From the NCBI GenBank assembly GCA_021776755.1, contig JAJFFI010000473.1, positions 1 to 14,021 on the forward strand: a stretch of 14,021 nucleotides of DNA. Direction: 5' to 3'. The stretch's first letter is position 1. Every line of letters starts with the position of its first letter. This document shows, piece after piece, positions 6,918 to 13,488 of this stretch. The translations under genes and the position numbers were made by a program. The notes under the pieces are model-generated. The model had not been told where the DNA came from. It made no database searches and worked only from the letters and a program-made list of their open reading frames with translations. This DNA is from Alphaproteobacteria bacterium (GTDB lineage: Bacteria; Pseudomonadota; Alphaproteobacteria; JAJFFI01).

Positions 6918-7778
6918 TCAGGAGTAGTACGGGTTGTCGCCGGTATCGTGATCGGTGACGTCCCGGACTTCGGTGATCGCCGGGACCTCGTTGAGGATTT
7001 CAACCTCGACGCCCTGTTTCAGGGTGACCTCGGACATGCCGCAACCGTGGCAGCCGCCTTCGAGGCGGATGAACGCCGTCGCGTCCTTTACGTCGACCAG
7101 CGAAATGCGCCCGCCGTGCGTCGCGACCATCGGATTGATGCGCTCGTCCAGCAGCGCCGTGATGGCCTTGCCCTCCGGCGTGTCGAGCCCGGTGGGACGT
7201 CCCTGCCCCGGCGCGCTGCCTTCGGGAGTGTCCTTCGGCTTGCGGATGAGTTCGACCCGGCTGACCTGCGGAATGTAATGGCGGAGCGTGTTCTCCATTT
7301 TGACTCGAAGCGTGAAGAAGGGCTGGGAAAGCTCTGAAGCAGCCACGGACAGTTTGACCACGCCCTCGTCGTATTCCTGCAGTGATACCTCGGTGCCCTC
7401 GTCTTTGAGCGCGGGGCGGATACGTTCGTCGAGGATGCGCTCGATCTCGGCCTCGACCGGGCCTTCGCCGCCCCCCGCGGTCTGACGCCGCGGCTCATCG
7501 AGCACCGGGCGGCCCGCCACGAAGTGATCCATCACGAGGCCGATCACATGCGGTTTCAGCACCTGCCAGTCGACGTCGCCCGCCTTGCCGATCGCCACGT
7601 AATCCGCGCCGAAGCCGACATAGGTGACCCCGGCGATTTCGAACAGCGCCGCCGCCAGCGGCGAGCGCTTGGCCGCTTCGGCGGTCGAGAAATGCATTGT
7701 GCCGCGCTCAATCACAGCGCGCCCCGGCACGAAGCGGAGGACGTCAGGGTCGGAGGTGGGCTCGGTCTGGATGAACAT
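6918..7778 (-). CDS. NfuA-like iron-sulfur scaffold/carrier with an extra Cys-less Nfu domain
   Basis: This 286-residue cytoplasmic protein should carry Fe-S clusters to target enzymes. Residues 1-92 are the Nfu N-terminal domain, starting with the family's M-F-I-Q-T-E, which supports this ATG although its SD is weak. Residues about 203-275 are a canonical Nfu domain with G-G-C-H-G-C-G-M-S; Cys243 and Cys246 would bind a cluster across a dimer. Between them, residues about 107-178 align with the same domain (I-E-R-I-L-D-E-R-I-R-P ... V-K-L-S-V-A-A-S ... T-L-R-V-K-M-E), but both cysteines are missing. Common alphaproteobacterial NfuA-type proteins have only the N-terminal and one Nfu domain, at about 185-190 residues, so this one is about 100 residues longer. 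It appears to be transcribed alone, and its stop codon touches that of the M48 gene. Confidence 0.9.
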   Translation of the reverse strand: MFIQTEPTSDPDVLRFVPGRAVIERGTMHFSTAEAAKRSPLAAALFEIAGVTYVGFGADYVAIGKAGDVDWQVLKPHVIGLVMDHFVAGRPVLDEPRRQTAGGGEGPVEAEIERILDERIRPALKDEGTEVSLQEYDEGVVKLSVAASELSQPFFTLRVKMENTLRHYIPQVSRVELIRKPKDTPEGSAPGQGRPTGLDTPEGKAITALLDERINPMVATHGGRISLVDVKDATAFIRLEGGCHGCGMSEVTLKQGVEVEILNEVPAITEVRDVTDHDTGDNPYYS

Positions 7779-7792
7779 GGGGGTGTCGGACC

Positions 7793-7822
7793 TGTCGTGT
7801 CTGTGTCTGTCTGTCTATCTAT
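7793..7822. repeat. Short imperfect tetranucleotide repeat in the nfuA-like leader
   Basis: The plus strand reads as repeated TGTC/CTGT units ending in CTATCTAT; the minus strand reads as GATA followed by GACA units. It covers the predicted transcription start and leader of the nfuA-like gene. At only five to seven imperfect units it is short for a phase-variable tract. Confidence 0.45.
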
Positions 7823-7851
7823 TACATGCGCAGATGTGGTGCCGGTTTCAA
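7821..7851 (-). promoter_or_regulatory. Candidate sigma-70-type promoter of the nfuA-like gene
   Basis: Read on the minus strand, TTGAAA (7851-7846) is a 5/6 match to the -35 box and TGTAAT (7826-7821) a 5/6 match to the -10 box. The spacer is 19 bases, longer than the ideal 17. Transcription would start near 7814, leaving a leader of about 35 bases to the ATG at 7778. The gap between this gene and the glucan synthase gene is only 82 bases. Confidence 0.4.
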
Positions 7852-7860
7852 GGCGTGCCG

Positions 7861-10602
7861 TCAGGCCTCGGGCCTGCGCCGGAGCGGACTTCGGGCAGCA
7901 GCGCCGCCGCCGGACAGCGGCGGCGGCACTGGAATGTCGCGGGCCGTGGGGGCTTGTGCGACGCTCCTTGTTTCGGGCGCCGGGCGATAGGCGCTGGCAA
8001 TCGCGGCCATCGCGAGGGCGGCCATGAGCGGCACGCAATGGGCGCCGAGCATCGCGACCCAGAGCCAGCCGTCGAGGGTCGCGGGCGGGCGGACGGCGAC
8101 CGTTCCACCAATCGACAGCGCAAGCGCGAGCAGCAACGCTCCCTCCCCGCGGATCGCTGCGAGTGAGGCGGCAACGCCCTTGGCGGTCTCGCGCTTCGGC
8201 GTGCGGTGAAATGGCAGGTTGCGCGTGAGCAGGCCTTCGATCACGGCCCGGCCGACAGTGTGCGACAGCGCGAGACCGGCCAGTGCCGCGCCGAGGCTGT
8301 CGGCAACTCCGCACGGCATGCGGAGCGCAAACAGCCAGAGGCCGCGAATGATCTTGACCGCGAACAGCACCAGCACCGGCACGACGAACACCGCGGGCGG
8401 AAACCCGAACTGACCCGGCCAGAGCACCATCAGTGCGGTCCAGACCACCGCCCCGAGCGCGAAGACCAGCTGCAACCCGTCGCCGATCCACGGCAGCCAG
8501 CCCGCCAGAAACTGCCAGCGCTGGGCGGATGAGAGCCGGGTGCTGCCGCCGTGCAAGAGCGCGCCCGCGTTCTGGCGGAGGATCTGCATCGCGCCATAGG
8601 CCCAGCGGCGGCGTTGCGCCTTCCAGGCGGCAAACGTATCGGGCATCAGGCCCTGGCCAAAGCTGTCAGTCGTGTAGCCCGCTGACCAGCCGTGCGACAT
8701 CAGGCGGAGGCCAAGTTCGGCGTCTTCGGTGATGTGCCCCGCCTGCCAGCCGCCGGCGGCGTCGAGTGCCGTGGCGCGGATCAGCGTCATCGTGCCGTGC
8801 TGGATGATCGCGTCATCCTCATTCCGCTGCACCATGCCGATGCGGAAGAAACCCGCGTATTCCCAGAAACACAGCCGCTTGAACAAGGGCGTCCGCGGTG
8901 CTGCCCCCCCGCTCCCGGCCGCGGGACCATCGCGGTAGTCCTGCGGCGCCTGGAGAAAGCCGAGCTTCTCGTCGCTGAAATGCGGCACCAGGCGCTTCAG
9001 CCAGTTGGGGCGCACCACGTAGTCGGAGTCGATGACGCCGATGATCGCGGCGTCCGCCACGGTGATGGCGCGCGCCTGGTTCAGCGCGCCGGCCTTGAAG
9101 CCCGGGCAGACCGGCAGGTGGTGGAACCGGAACCGTGAACCGAGGTCCCGGCACAACCGCTCGATCGGGCGCCACAGCGCTGGATCACCGGTGTTGTTGT
9201 CGAGGACGATGACCTCGAATTCCGGATACTCGAGGCGGGAGAGCGCCATCAGCGTTTCGCGGACCACGTCCGGCGGCTCGTTCCGGCACGGCACGTGGAT
9301 CGAGACTTTCGGCCAGGTGCCCGGCGCACGGTTTTCGGGCACCGGACGGAACAGGCGCCGTGGCGCGCCGTTCCCGGCGACGTCGAGAAACTCGAAAAGC
9401 TCGCTCGCGGCAATGGCGACGAGAACCAGAAACGCCAGCGACAGGACGCTCCAGCCCGCGAGATCGGCCGCCGAGAGATACCACCCGGCGCCGGTCAGCG
9501 GGATGAGGACCAGGGCTGTGCCTGCGAGTTGCCCACCCGCTGCGGCCGCAAGTCTGGCCGTGAAACCAAGCCGGGGCCGGGTGCGGAGATAGAGAAGCGC
9601 GAGCAACACGCCGGACAGCACAGACGCCACCGCCCACCAGTACCAGCGCGGGTGATCGCGCACCGGCCCGGTCATCGCGAATTTCGGCTGGCGGTCCGCG
9701 TCGTAGAGACCCCAATAGGCGCCCGGCCGTCCCTCGATGAACTGCTTCCAGGGCTGGTCGAAGGCCTCGATCAGGATGTAGTCGGTCCCGCGCGCGGCGG
9801 CTTCCTGTAGAAAGCTGCGGACCACCAGGGCCTGGTTCGCGGGGGATGGCAGTGCTCCGCCAATGCGGCTGCCGGCGCTCGGCCAGCCAATCTCGGACAG
9901 CACGACGGGTTTGCCGGGATAGGCGGCGCGGATCTCGGCAAGGCGGCGGAAGATATAGGCAGTGGCGTCCTCTGCCGGCACGCCTTCCCAGTACGGCAGG
10001 ATGTGAACCGCGATGAAGTCGACTTCCCGGGCAAGCTCCGGGTGCTTCAGCCAGATGTCCCAGGGCTCGGCGGTGCTGACGGGCACGCCCACCCGTTCGC
10101 GGAGGTCGCGCAGGATGGCAATGAGGGCCGCGGGCGTGACTTCGCCGCGGAGCAGCGCTTCGTTGCCGGCAAGCACGCGCCAGACCGATTTCTCGGTATT
10201 TGCCAGCCGGACCAGTGCCTCGATCTCGGTTTTCGTTCGGGCGGGATCTGCACCGACCCAGGCGCCCGCCATCACGCGCAGTCCGGCGCTTGACGCCAGC
10301 GCGGGCACGTCGCCTTCCGGCCCGATCGCCGCATAGGTGCGGATGTCCCCGGTGAGTTTCGCCACGAGCTCGACGTCGCGGGACATGCTGGCGCTGGACG
10401 GCGCACCGGTGCCCGGCACGCCCGCGGGACCGCCATTCCGGGTGAATGGCGTGAATGACAGGCCGCCGAGTTTTCCGGTCCACTGCGGCGGGTGCGCTGG
10501 CTGGTTCGTCAACACCCAGACGCCTGTGCTGACCGCCGCTGCCAGTCCCAATGCGGCGACGGCCGGAAACCAACGCTTGAGTGCGGCGGTGTTGTGGCTC
10601 AT
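7861..10602 (-). CDS. Membrane GH17-GT2 fusion, NdvB/NdvC-like beta-glucan synthase
   Basis: This 913-residue two-enzyme protein starts with one TM segment (about 11-32), which places the next domain in the periplasm. That domain (about 44-320) is GH17-like: G-N-E gives the acid/base Glu148 and L-S-E-I-G-W-P-S the nucleophile Glu237. After about three TM helices, a cytoplasmic GT2 domain (about 430-682) has D-S-D (Asp525/Asp527), T-E-D (625-627) and Q-R-R-R-W (663-667), the marks of processive beta-glycosyl transferases using UDP-sugars. About five more TM helices follow. Known GH17-GT2 fusions of this kind in Bradyrhizobium and Pseudomonas make beta-1,3/1,6 glucans, with GH17 acting as a transglycosylase. 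I chose the ATG at 10602 because GAGGAG lies 6 bases upstream. Other in-frame starts at 10608 (ATG) and 10626 (TTG) lack proper spacing. It forms an operon with the sulfatase-like gene 20 bases upstream. Confidence 0.88.
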   Translation of the reverse strand: MSHNTAALKRWFPAVAALGLAAAVSTGVWVLTNQPAHPPQWTGKLGGLSFTPFTRNGGPAGVPGTGAPSSASMSRDVELVAKLTGDIRTYAAIGPEGDVPALASSAGLRVMAGAWVGADPARTKTEIEALVRLANTEKSVWRVLAGNEALLRGEVTPAALIAILRDLRERVGVPVSTAEPWDIWLKHPELAREVDFIAVHILPYWEGVPAEDATAYIFRRLAEIRAAYPGKPVVLSEIGWPSAGSRIGGALPSPANQALVVRSFLQEAAARGTDYILIEAFDQPWKQFIEGRPGAYWGLYDADRQPKFAMTGPVRDHPRWYWWAVASVLSGVLLALLYLRTRPRLGFTARLAAAAGGQLAGTALVLIPLTGAGWYLSAADLAGWSVLSLAFLVLVAIAASELFEFLDVAGNGAPRRLFRPVPENRAPGTWPKVSIHVPCRNEPPDVVRETLMALSRLEYPEFEVIVLDNNTGDPALWRPIERLCRDLGSRFRFHHLPVCPGFKAGALNQARAITVADAAIIGVIDSDYVVRPNWLKRLVPHFSDEKLGFLQAPQDYRDGPAAGSGGAAPRTPLFKRLCFWEYAGFFRIGMVQRNEDDAIIQHGTMTLIRATALDAAGGWQAGHITEDAELGLRLMSHGWSAGYTTDSFGQGLMPDTFAAWKAQRRRWAYGAMQILRQNAGALLHGGSTRLSSAQRWQFLAGWLPWIGDGLQLVFALGAVVWTALMVLWPGQFGFPPAVFVVPVLVLFAVKIIRGLWLFALRMPCGVADSLGAALAGLALSHTVGRAVIEGLLTRNLPFHRTPKRETAKGVAASLAAIRGEGALLLALALSIGGTVAVRPPATLDGWLWVAMLGAHCVPLMAALAMAAIASAYRPAPETRSVAQAPTARDIPVPPPLSGGGAAARSPLRRRPEA

Positions 10603-10622
10603 GCGCATCTCCTCACCGCCCC

Positions 10623-12305
10623 TCAACCGCCGCCGGCCGGTTTGCGCTGGCTGACGGCTTTGGGCTGGCGGTCGAAGGCACGGAGAAAGATGTGCGAGAG
10701 TTGCTCAAGGCCGCCGATGGCGTCGGCAGCCGGCACCATGCCGGACCGGAAACCGGCCGAGAGAAACGCTTCGAGCCGCGCCGGGTCGCGGGCGATGACA
10801 TGCACGGGCACCCGCCAGCTCGCCTGCTGGCCGCTGACAATCCCGGGCGGCTGATGGTCGCCCATGACGATCAGGATTGCGGACCTGGGGGCGAGTTCGG
10901 TGACGTAGCCCGCGACCCAGTCGAAATCGTAGCGCACCGCCCGTTCCCACGAGGTCTGGAGGTCCTTGCCGTTCGCGGTGTACGACAGGGCTTCGGCGAG
11001 AACCTTCGCGTCATAGGGCGTGGCGCTCGCCAGGCGCGACCAGTCCGGCTGGTATGGCGGCACCGGTTCGAACGGCATGTGGCTCGAAATCGTCGGGAAG
11101 AACAGGAACAGCGGCCGGGCGCGGCCTTGGGCGGAGAATTCGGCGGCATGCAGCCGCGCGAGGCTCGCCTGGTCGGGAATCGTCCACCAGCCGAACGCCG
11201 GGCCCCGATAATCGATCGCCTTGGCGTCGTATATCCGGTCGAAGCGGTAGGCGGCGCCTTCGGGCCACGCGCGCTTCACGCCGGGGAAGAGCGCTGCCGT
11301 GCGATAGCCGGCCGTGCGGAAACGGTCGACCAGGGTCTCGCGCCCGCTTGCAAGCAGCCGGTTGTAGCCGGCCTGCTCGCGGATCTCGAGGCCGGAAAGA
11401 AAACTGCCGTGAGAGAGCCAGGACGCCCCCCCGAACGTCGGCGCCGTCATCAGCGCGCTCGCGGTGTGCCAGCCGGCGGCTGCGATCCTGGTGCCCGCCG
11501 CCTCGATCTTCGGCATCACATTGGGCCTGCGCGCCGCATCTTCGTAGGCAATCGCGCCGTATGATTCGAGGAAGATCACGAAAACATCGCTGCCATCGAG
11601 ACCTGCAAGATTGGACGGCGGCAGATCGGTGCCGGTGAACCCGCGCGGGTCGTCTTCGGCGGCGAGATTGCGGGCAAGCACGACCGCCTGTTTCGCGTAG
11701 ACCGGGCTGATCGGGATCGCGAAAAAACGCTCGGCGTCGTTCCGGTCGCTGAGCATCCCGGCGGCGTAGACCGCGATCAGGCCCGTTGCCACGGCAGCCA
11801 TGCCGCGGCGGGCGACCGGGATGTCGTAGGCGGCATCGATGCGGCGGACGATCCAGACGGAAAGTGCTGCCACGACCGCGAGCGCGGTCGCGCCCAGCGC
11901 CAGACCGAGCAGGAAGCGGCCCGTCGGCATGGCTTCGTTGAGCATCTGAAAGACGCTCGGCAAATGCATGAGATCCCAATAGAGATTAATCCTGCGCCCG
12001 AAGACCGCCGGCGCCGTCACGTCGATATAGCGGCCGACGACGAAGGCGAGCACAACGGCGGCCAACACCCACGTCGCGCCGCGTGACAACGGTCCTCGCG
12101 CCTCGCGCCAGAGGGCCAGCAGCAGGAGAAATGCAGCGGCCTCGACGGAGACTTCCGCACTGGCCCGCACCCAGAGCGTCGGCCAGACATTGTGATGTGC
12201 GAGGGCAAGCGTCAGCAGCGCGGCGGCTGCCAGCATGCCGGCGACGATGATGGTGATCCCGACAGGGCCGCGGCCGGTTCTTTTCACGATGGCAGAGGAT
12301 GGCAC
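10623..12305 (-). CDS. Membrane sulfatase / phosphoglycerol transferase-like enzyme (LtaS/OpgB-type superfamily)
   Basis: This 560-residue protein has about five TM helices in its first 190 residues and a large extracytoplasmic domain (about 236-540) of the alkaline phosphatase/sulfatase superfamily. Visible metal-site motifs are F-L-E-S-Y-G (Glu247), M-T-A-P-T-F-G-G with Thr290 as the likely nucleophile, S-S-H-M-P-F (His409) and G-D-H-Q-P-P-G (Asp483, His484). A Thr nucleophile, rather than the C-x-P-x-R of true sulfatases, points to transfer of phosphoglycerol or phosphoethanolamine, as in LtaS, OpgB and EptA. It starts with GTG at 12305, behind a CGGAG-like site, and is the first gene of an operon with the glucan synthase. 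Decorating that glucan with phosphoglycerol, as OpgB or CgmB do, is the simplest reading but is an inference. Phosphoethanolamine transfer or hydrolysis is also possible. Confidence 0.82.
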   Translation of the reverse strand: MPSSAIVKRTGRGPVGITIIVAGMLAAAALLTLALAHHNVWPTLWVRASAEVSVEAAAFLLLLALWREARGPLSRGATWVLAAVVLAFVVGRYIDVTAPAVFGRRINLYWDLMHLPSVFQMLNEAMPTGRFLLGLALGATALAVVAALSVWIVRRIDAAYDIPVARRGMAAVATGLIAVYAAGMLSDRNDAERFFAIPISPVYAKQAVVLARNLAAEDDPRGFTGTDLPPSNLAGLDGSDVFVIFLESYGAIAYEDAARRPNVMPKIEAAGTRIAAAGWHTASALMTAPTFGGASWLSHGSFLSGLEIREQAGYNRLLASGRETLVDRFRTAGYRTAALFPGVKRAWPEGAAYRFDRIYDAKAIDYRGPAFGWWTIPDQASLARLHAAEFSAQGRARPLFLFFPTISSHMPFEPVPPYQPDWSRLASATPYDAKVLAEALSYTANGKDLQTSWERAVRYDFDWVAGYVTELAPRSAILIVMGDHQPPGIVSGQQASWRVPVHVIARDPARLEAFLSAGFRSGMVPAADAIGGLEQLSHIFLRAFDRQPKAVSQRKPAGGG

Positions 12306-12391
12306 GGGACCGGGCTCCGGGTATTTCTGGGTGACGTGTCGGGCGCCGGAATCTGCGTATCGGTGGCTGCCGGTCTAAACGCTTGAGGTTT

Positions 12392-12414
12392 GGGACATTA
12401 TCAGGCGCTGTCCC
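12392..12414. promoter_or_regulatory. Inverted repeat in the leader of the glucan operon
   Basis: GGGACA (12392-12397) and TGTCCC (12409-12414) are perfect inverted arms with an 11-base spacer. The repeat begins about 7 bases downstream of the transcription start predicted from the promoter at 12428-12456 and lies about 87 bases before the GTG start. It could be an operator for a dimeric regulator or an RNA hairpin in the leader. Confidence 0.4.
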
Positions 12415-12427
12415 GGGCGCGACGATC

Positions 12428-12456
12428 ACCATAAGTGAGCGCGGGAATGTGGTCAA
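12428..12456 (-). promoter_or_regulatory. Sigma-70-type promoter of the sulfatase-like/glucan synthase operon
   Basis: On the minus strand TTGACC (12456-12451) is a 5/6 match to the -35 box and TATGGT (12433-12428) a 4/6 match to the -10 box, separated by exactly 17 bases. Transcription would start near 12421, giving a leader of about 115 bases before the GTG at 12305. This is the best-formed promoter in the window. The rest of the 210-base gap to the agmatinase gene shows no terminator that I can support. Confidence 0.55.
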
Positions 12457-12515
12457 AGGATGGTCGGATGGCGCAGTGATGGCGTGCGGCGGCGGGTGCC
12501 GGCGCGTGGCGGTGG

Positions 12516-13478
12516 TCAGCTATACCGGCTCGTGAGAAGGCAGAGATATTCGACCGCGATGGTGGCGGCGGCGAGGCTCGTTATCTCGCCGACGTCGTAG
12601 ACCGGCGCCACCTCGACCACATCCATGCCGGTAAAATCGATTGTGCCGAGGCCGCGCAGGATCGCGAGCATCGTCGCGGTCGTGGGTCCGCCAACGACCG
12701 GGGTGCCGGTGCCCGGCGCACACGACGGGTCGAGGCAGTCGATATCGACGGTGAGATAGGCCCGCGCATCGCCCACGACCTTGGCGATCTCGCGGGCAAC
12801 ATCCGCCGGTGTGCGCTGGGCGAGGTCTGCCGCGTCGATCACGGTGAAGCCGAAGTCGTCATCGCCGTCAGACCCCTCGCCTTCATAGGCGGTGCGGATG
12901 CCGACCTGCACCGAGCGCTTCGGGTCGATCAGCCGTTCCTCGACGGCGTGGCGGAACATGGTGCCGTGGTCGATCCGCCCGTCCTCGCTCAGCTCGAGGT
13001 CGCGGTGGGCATCGAAATGCACGAGCGCGAGGGCCCCGTGCTTTTCGGCGTGTGCGCGCAGGACAGGCAGGGTGATGAAATGATCGCCCCCGAGGGTCAG
13101 CATCGACGTCCCTGAGTCGAGGATCACGCGGGCATGCGCCTGGATTGCATCGGGGATGGCCGCCGGATGCCCCGGATCGAAGGCGCAGTCGCCATAGTCG
13201 ACGACTGCGAGTGTGTCGAACGGGTCGAAATTCCAGGGCCAGATCGGCCCCCAGGCGAGATTGGCCGACGCGCGCCGGATACCGGCGGGGCCGAACCGCG
13301 CGCCGGGGCGGTTCGAGGTCGCGAGATCGAACGGCACGCCGGTCACCGCGACATCGACGCCGGTGAGGTCGCGGGTGTAGCGCCGGCGCATGAAGCTGTT
13401 CGCGCCCGCAAACGTGTTCTCGATCTCCGTGCCCTTGAGGTCGCCGCGCGTAAACGCACCGTCGCCGCCGGTTGTCAT
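12516..13478 (-). CDS. speB: Agmatinase (ureohydrolase family, SpeB-like)
   Basis: This 320-residue cytoplasmic enzyme resembles E. coli SpeB from end to end: G-V-P-F-D-L-A-T-S-N-R-P-G-A-R-F-G-P-A, G-G-D-H-F-I-T-L-P, D-H-G-T-M-F, S-V-Q-V-G-I-R-T, D-I-D-C-L-D-P and G-M-D-V-V-E-V-A-P. The six ligands of the two Mn ions are present: His133, Asp156, His158, Asp160, Asp245 and Asp247. Agmatinase splits agmatine into putrescine and urea. The metal loop reads D-A-H-R-D-L, where SpeB has D-A-H-T-D-T, so a bulky Arg159 sits beside the metal site. A related guanidino substrate cannot be excluded. The ATG lies 10 bases after the upstream permease stop, with GAGG about 10 bases before it, inside the permease end. 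The shared operon with a polyamine-type permease supports a polyamine role. Confidence 0.88.
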   Translation of the reverse strand: MTTGGDGAFTRGDLKGTEIENTFAGANSFMRRRYTRDLTGVDVAVTGVPFDLATSNRPGARFGPAGIRRASANLAWGPIWPWNFDPFDTLAVVDYGDCAFDPGHPAAIPDAIQAHARVILDSGTSMLTLGGDHFITLPVLRAHAEKHGALALVHFDAHRDLELSEDGRIDHGTMFRHAVEERLIDPKRSVQVGIRTAYEGEGSDGDDDFGFTVIDAADLAQRTPADVAREIAKVVGDARAYLTVDIDCLDPSCAPGTGTPVVGGPTTATMLAILRGLGTIDFTGMDVVEVAPVYDVGEITSLAAATIAVEYLCLLTSRYS

Positions 13479-13488
13479 TGCCTGATCC

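Noticed and set aside
7902..7925. Strong GC-rich hairpin (9-pair stem, 6-base loop) near the 3' end of the glucan synthase gene.
   Set aside because: It lies inside the coding region, is explained by a Pro-Pro-Pro-Leu-Ser-Gly-Gly-Gly run, and has no T-run, so I do not call it a terminator.
9185..10573. Long minus-strand open frame (462 codons) inside the glucan synthase gene.
   Set aside because: It is an Arg/Gly-rich out-of-frame reading within a gene whose own frame has complete GH17 and GT2 motifs.
10603..10626. Alternative starts of the glucan synthase gene: TTG at 10626 overlapping the upstream stop, and ATG at 10608.
   Set aside because: GAGGAG at 10614-10609 leaves 6 bases to the ATG at 10602 but none to 10608, and nothing suitable precedes 10626. 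The TTG overlap is probably coincidental.
12480..12515. Possible terminator after the agmatinase gene.
   Set aside because: The stretch is GC-rich with only weak overlapping pairings and no T-run on the minus strand.
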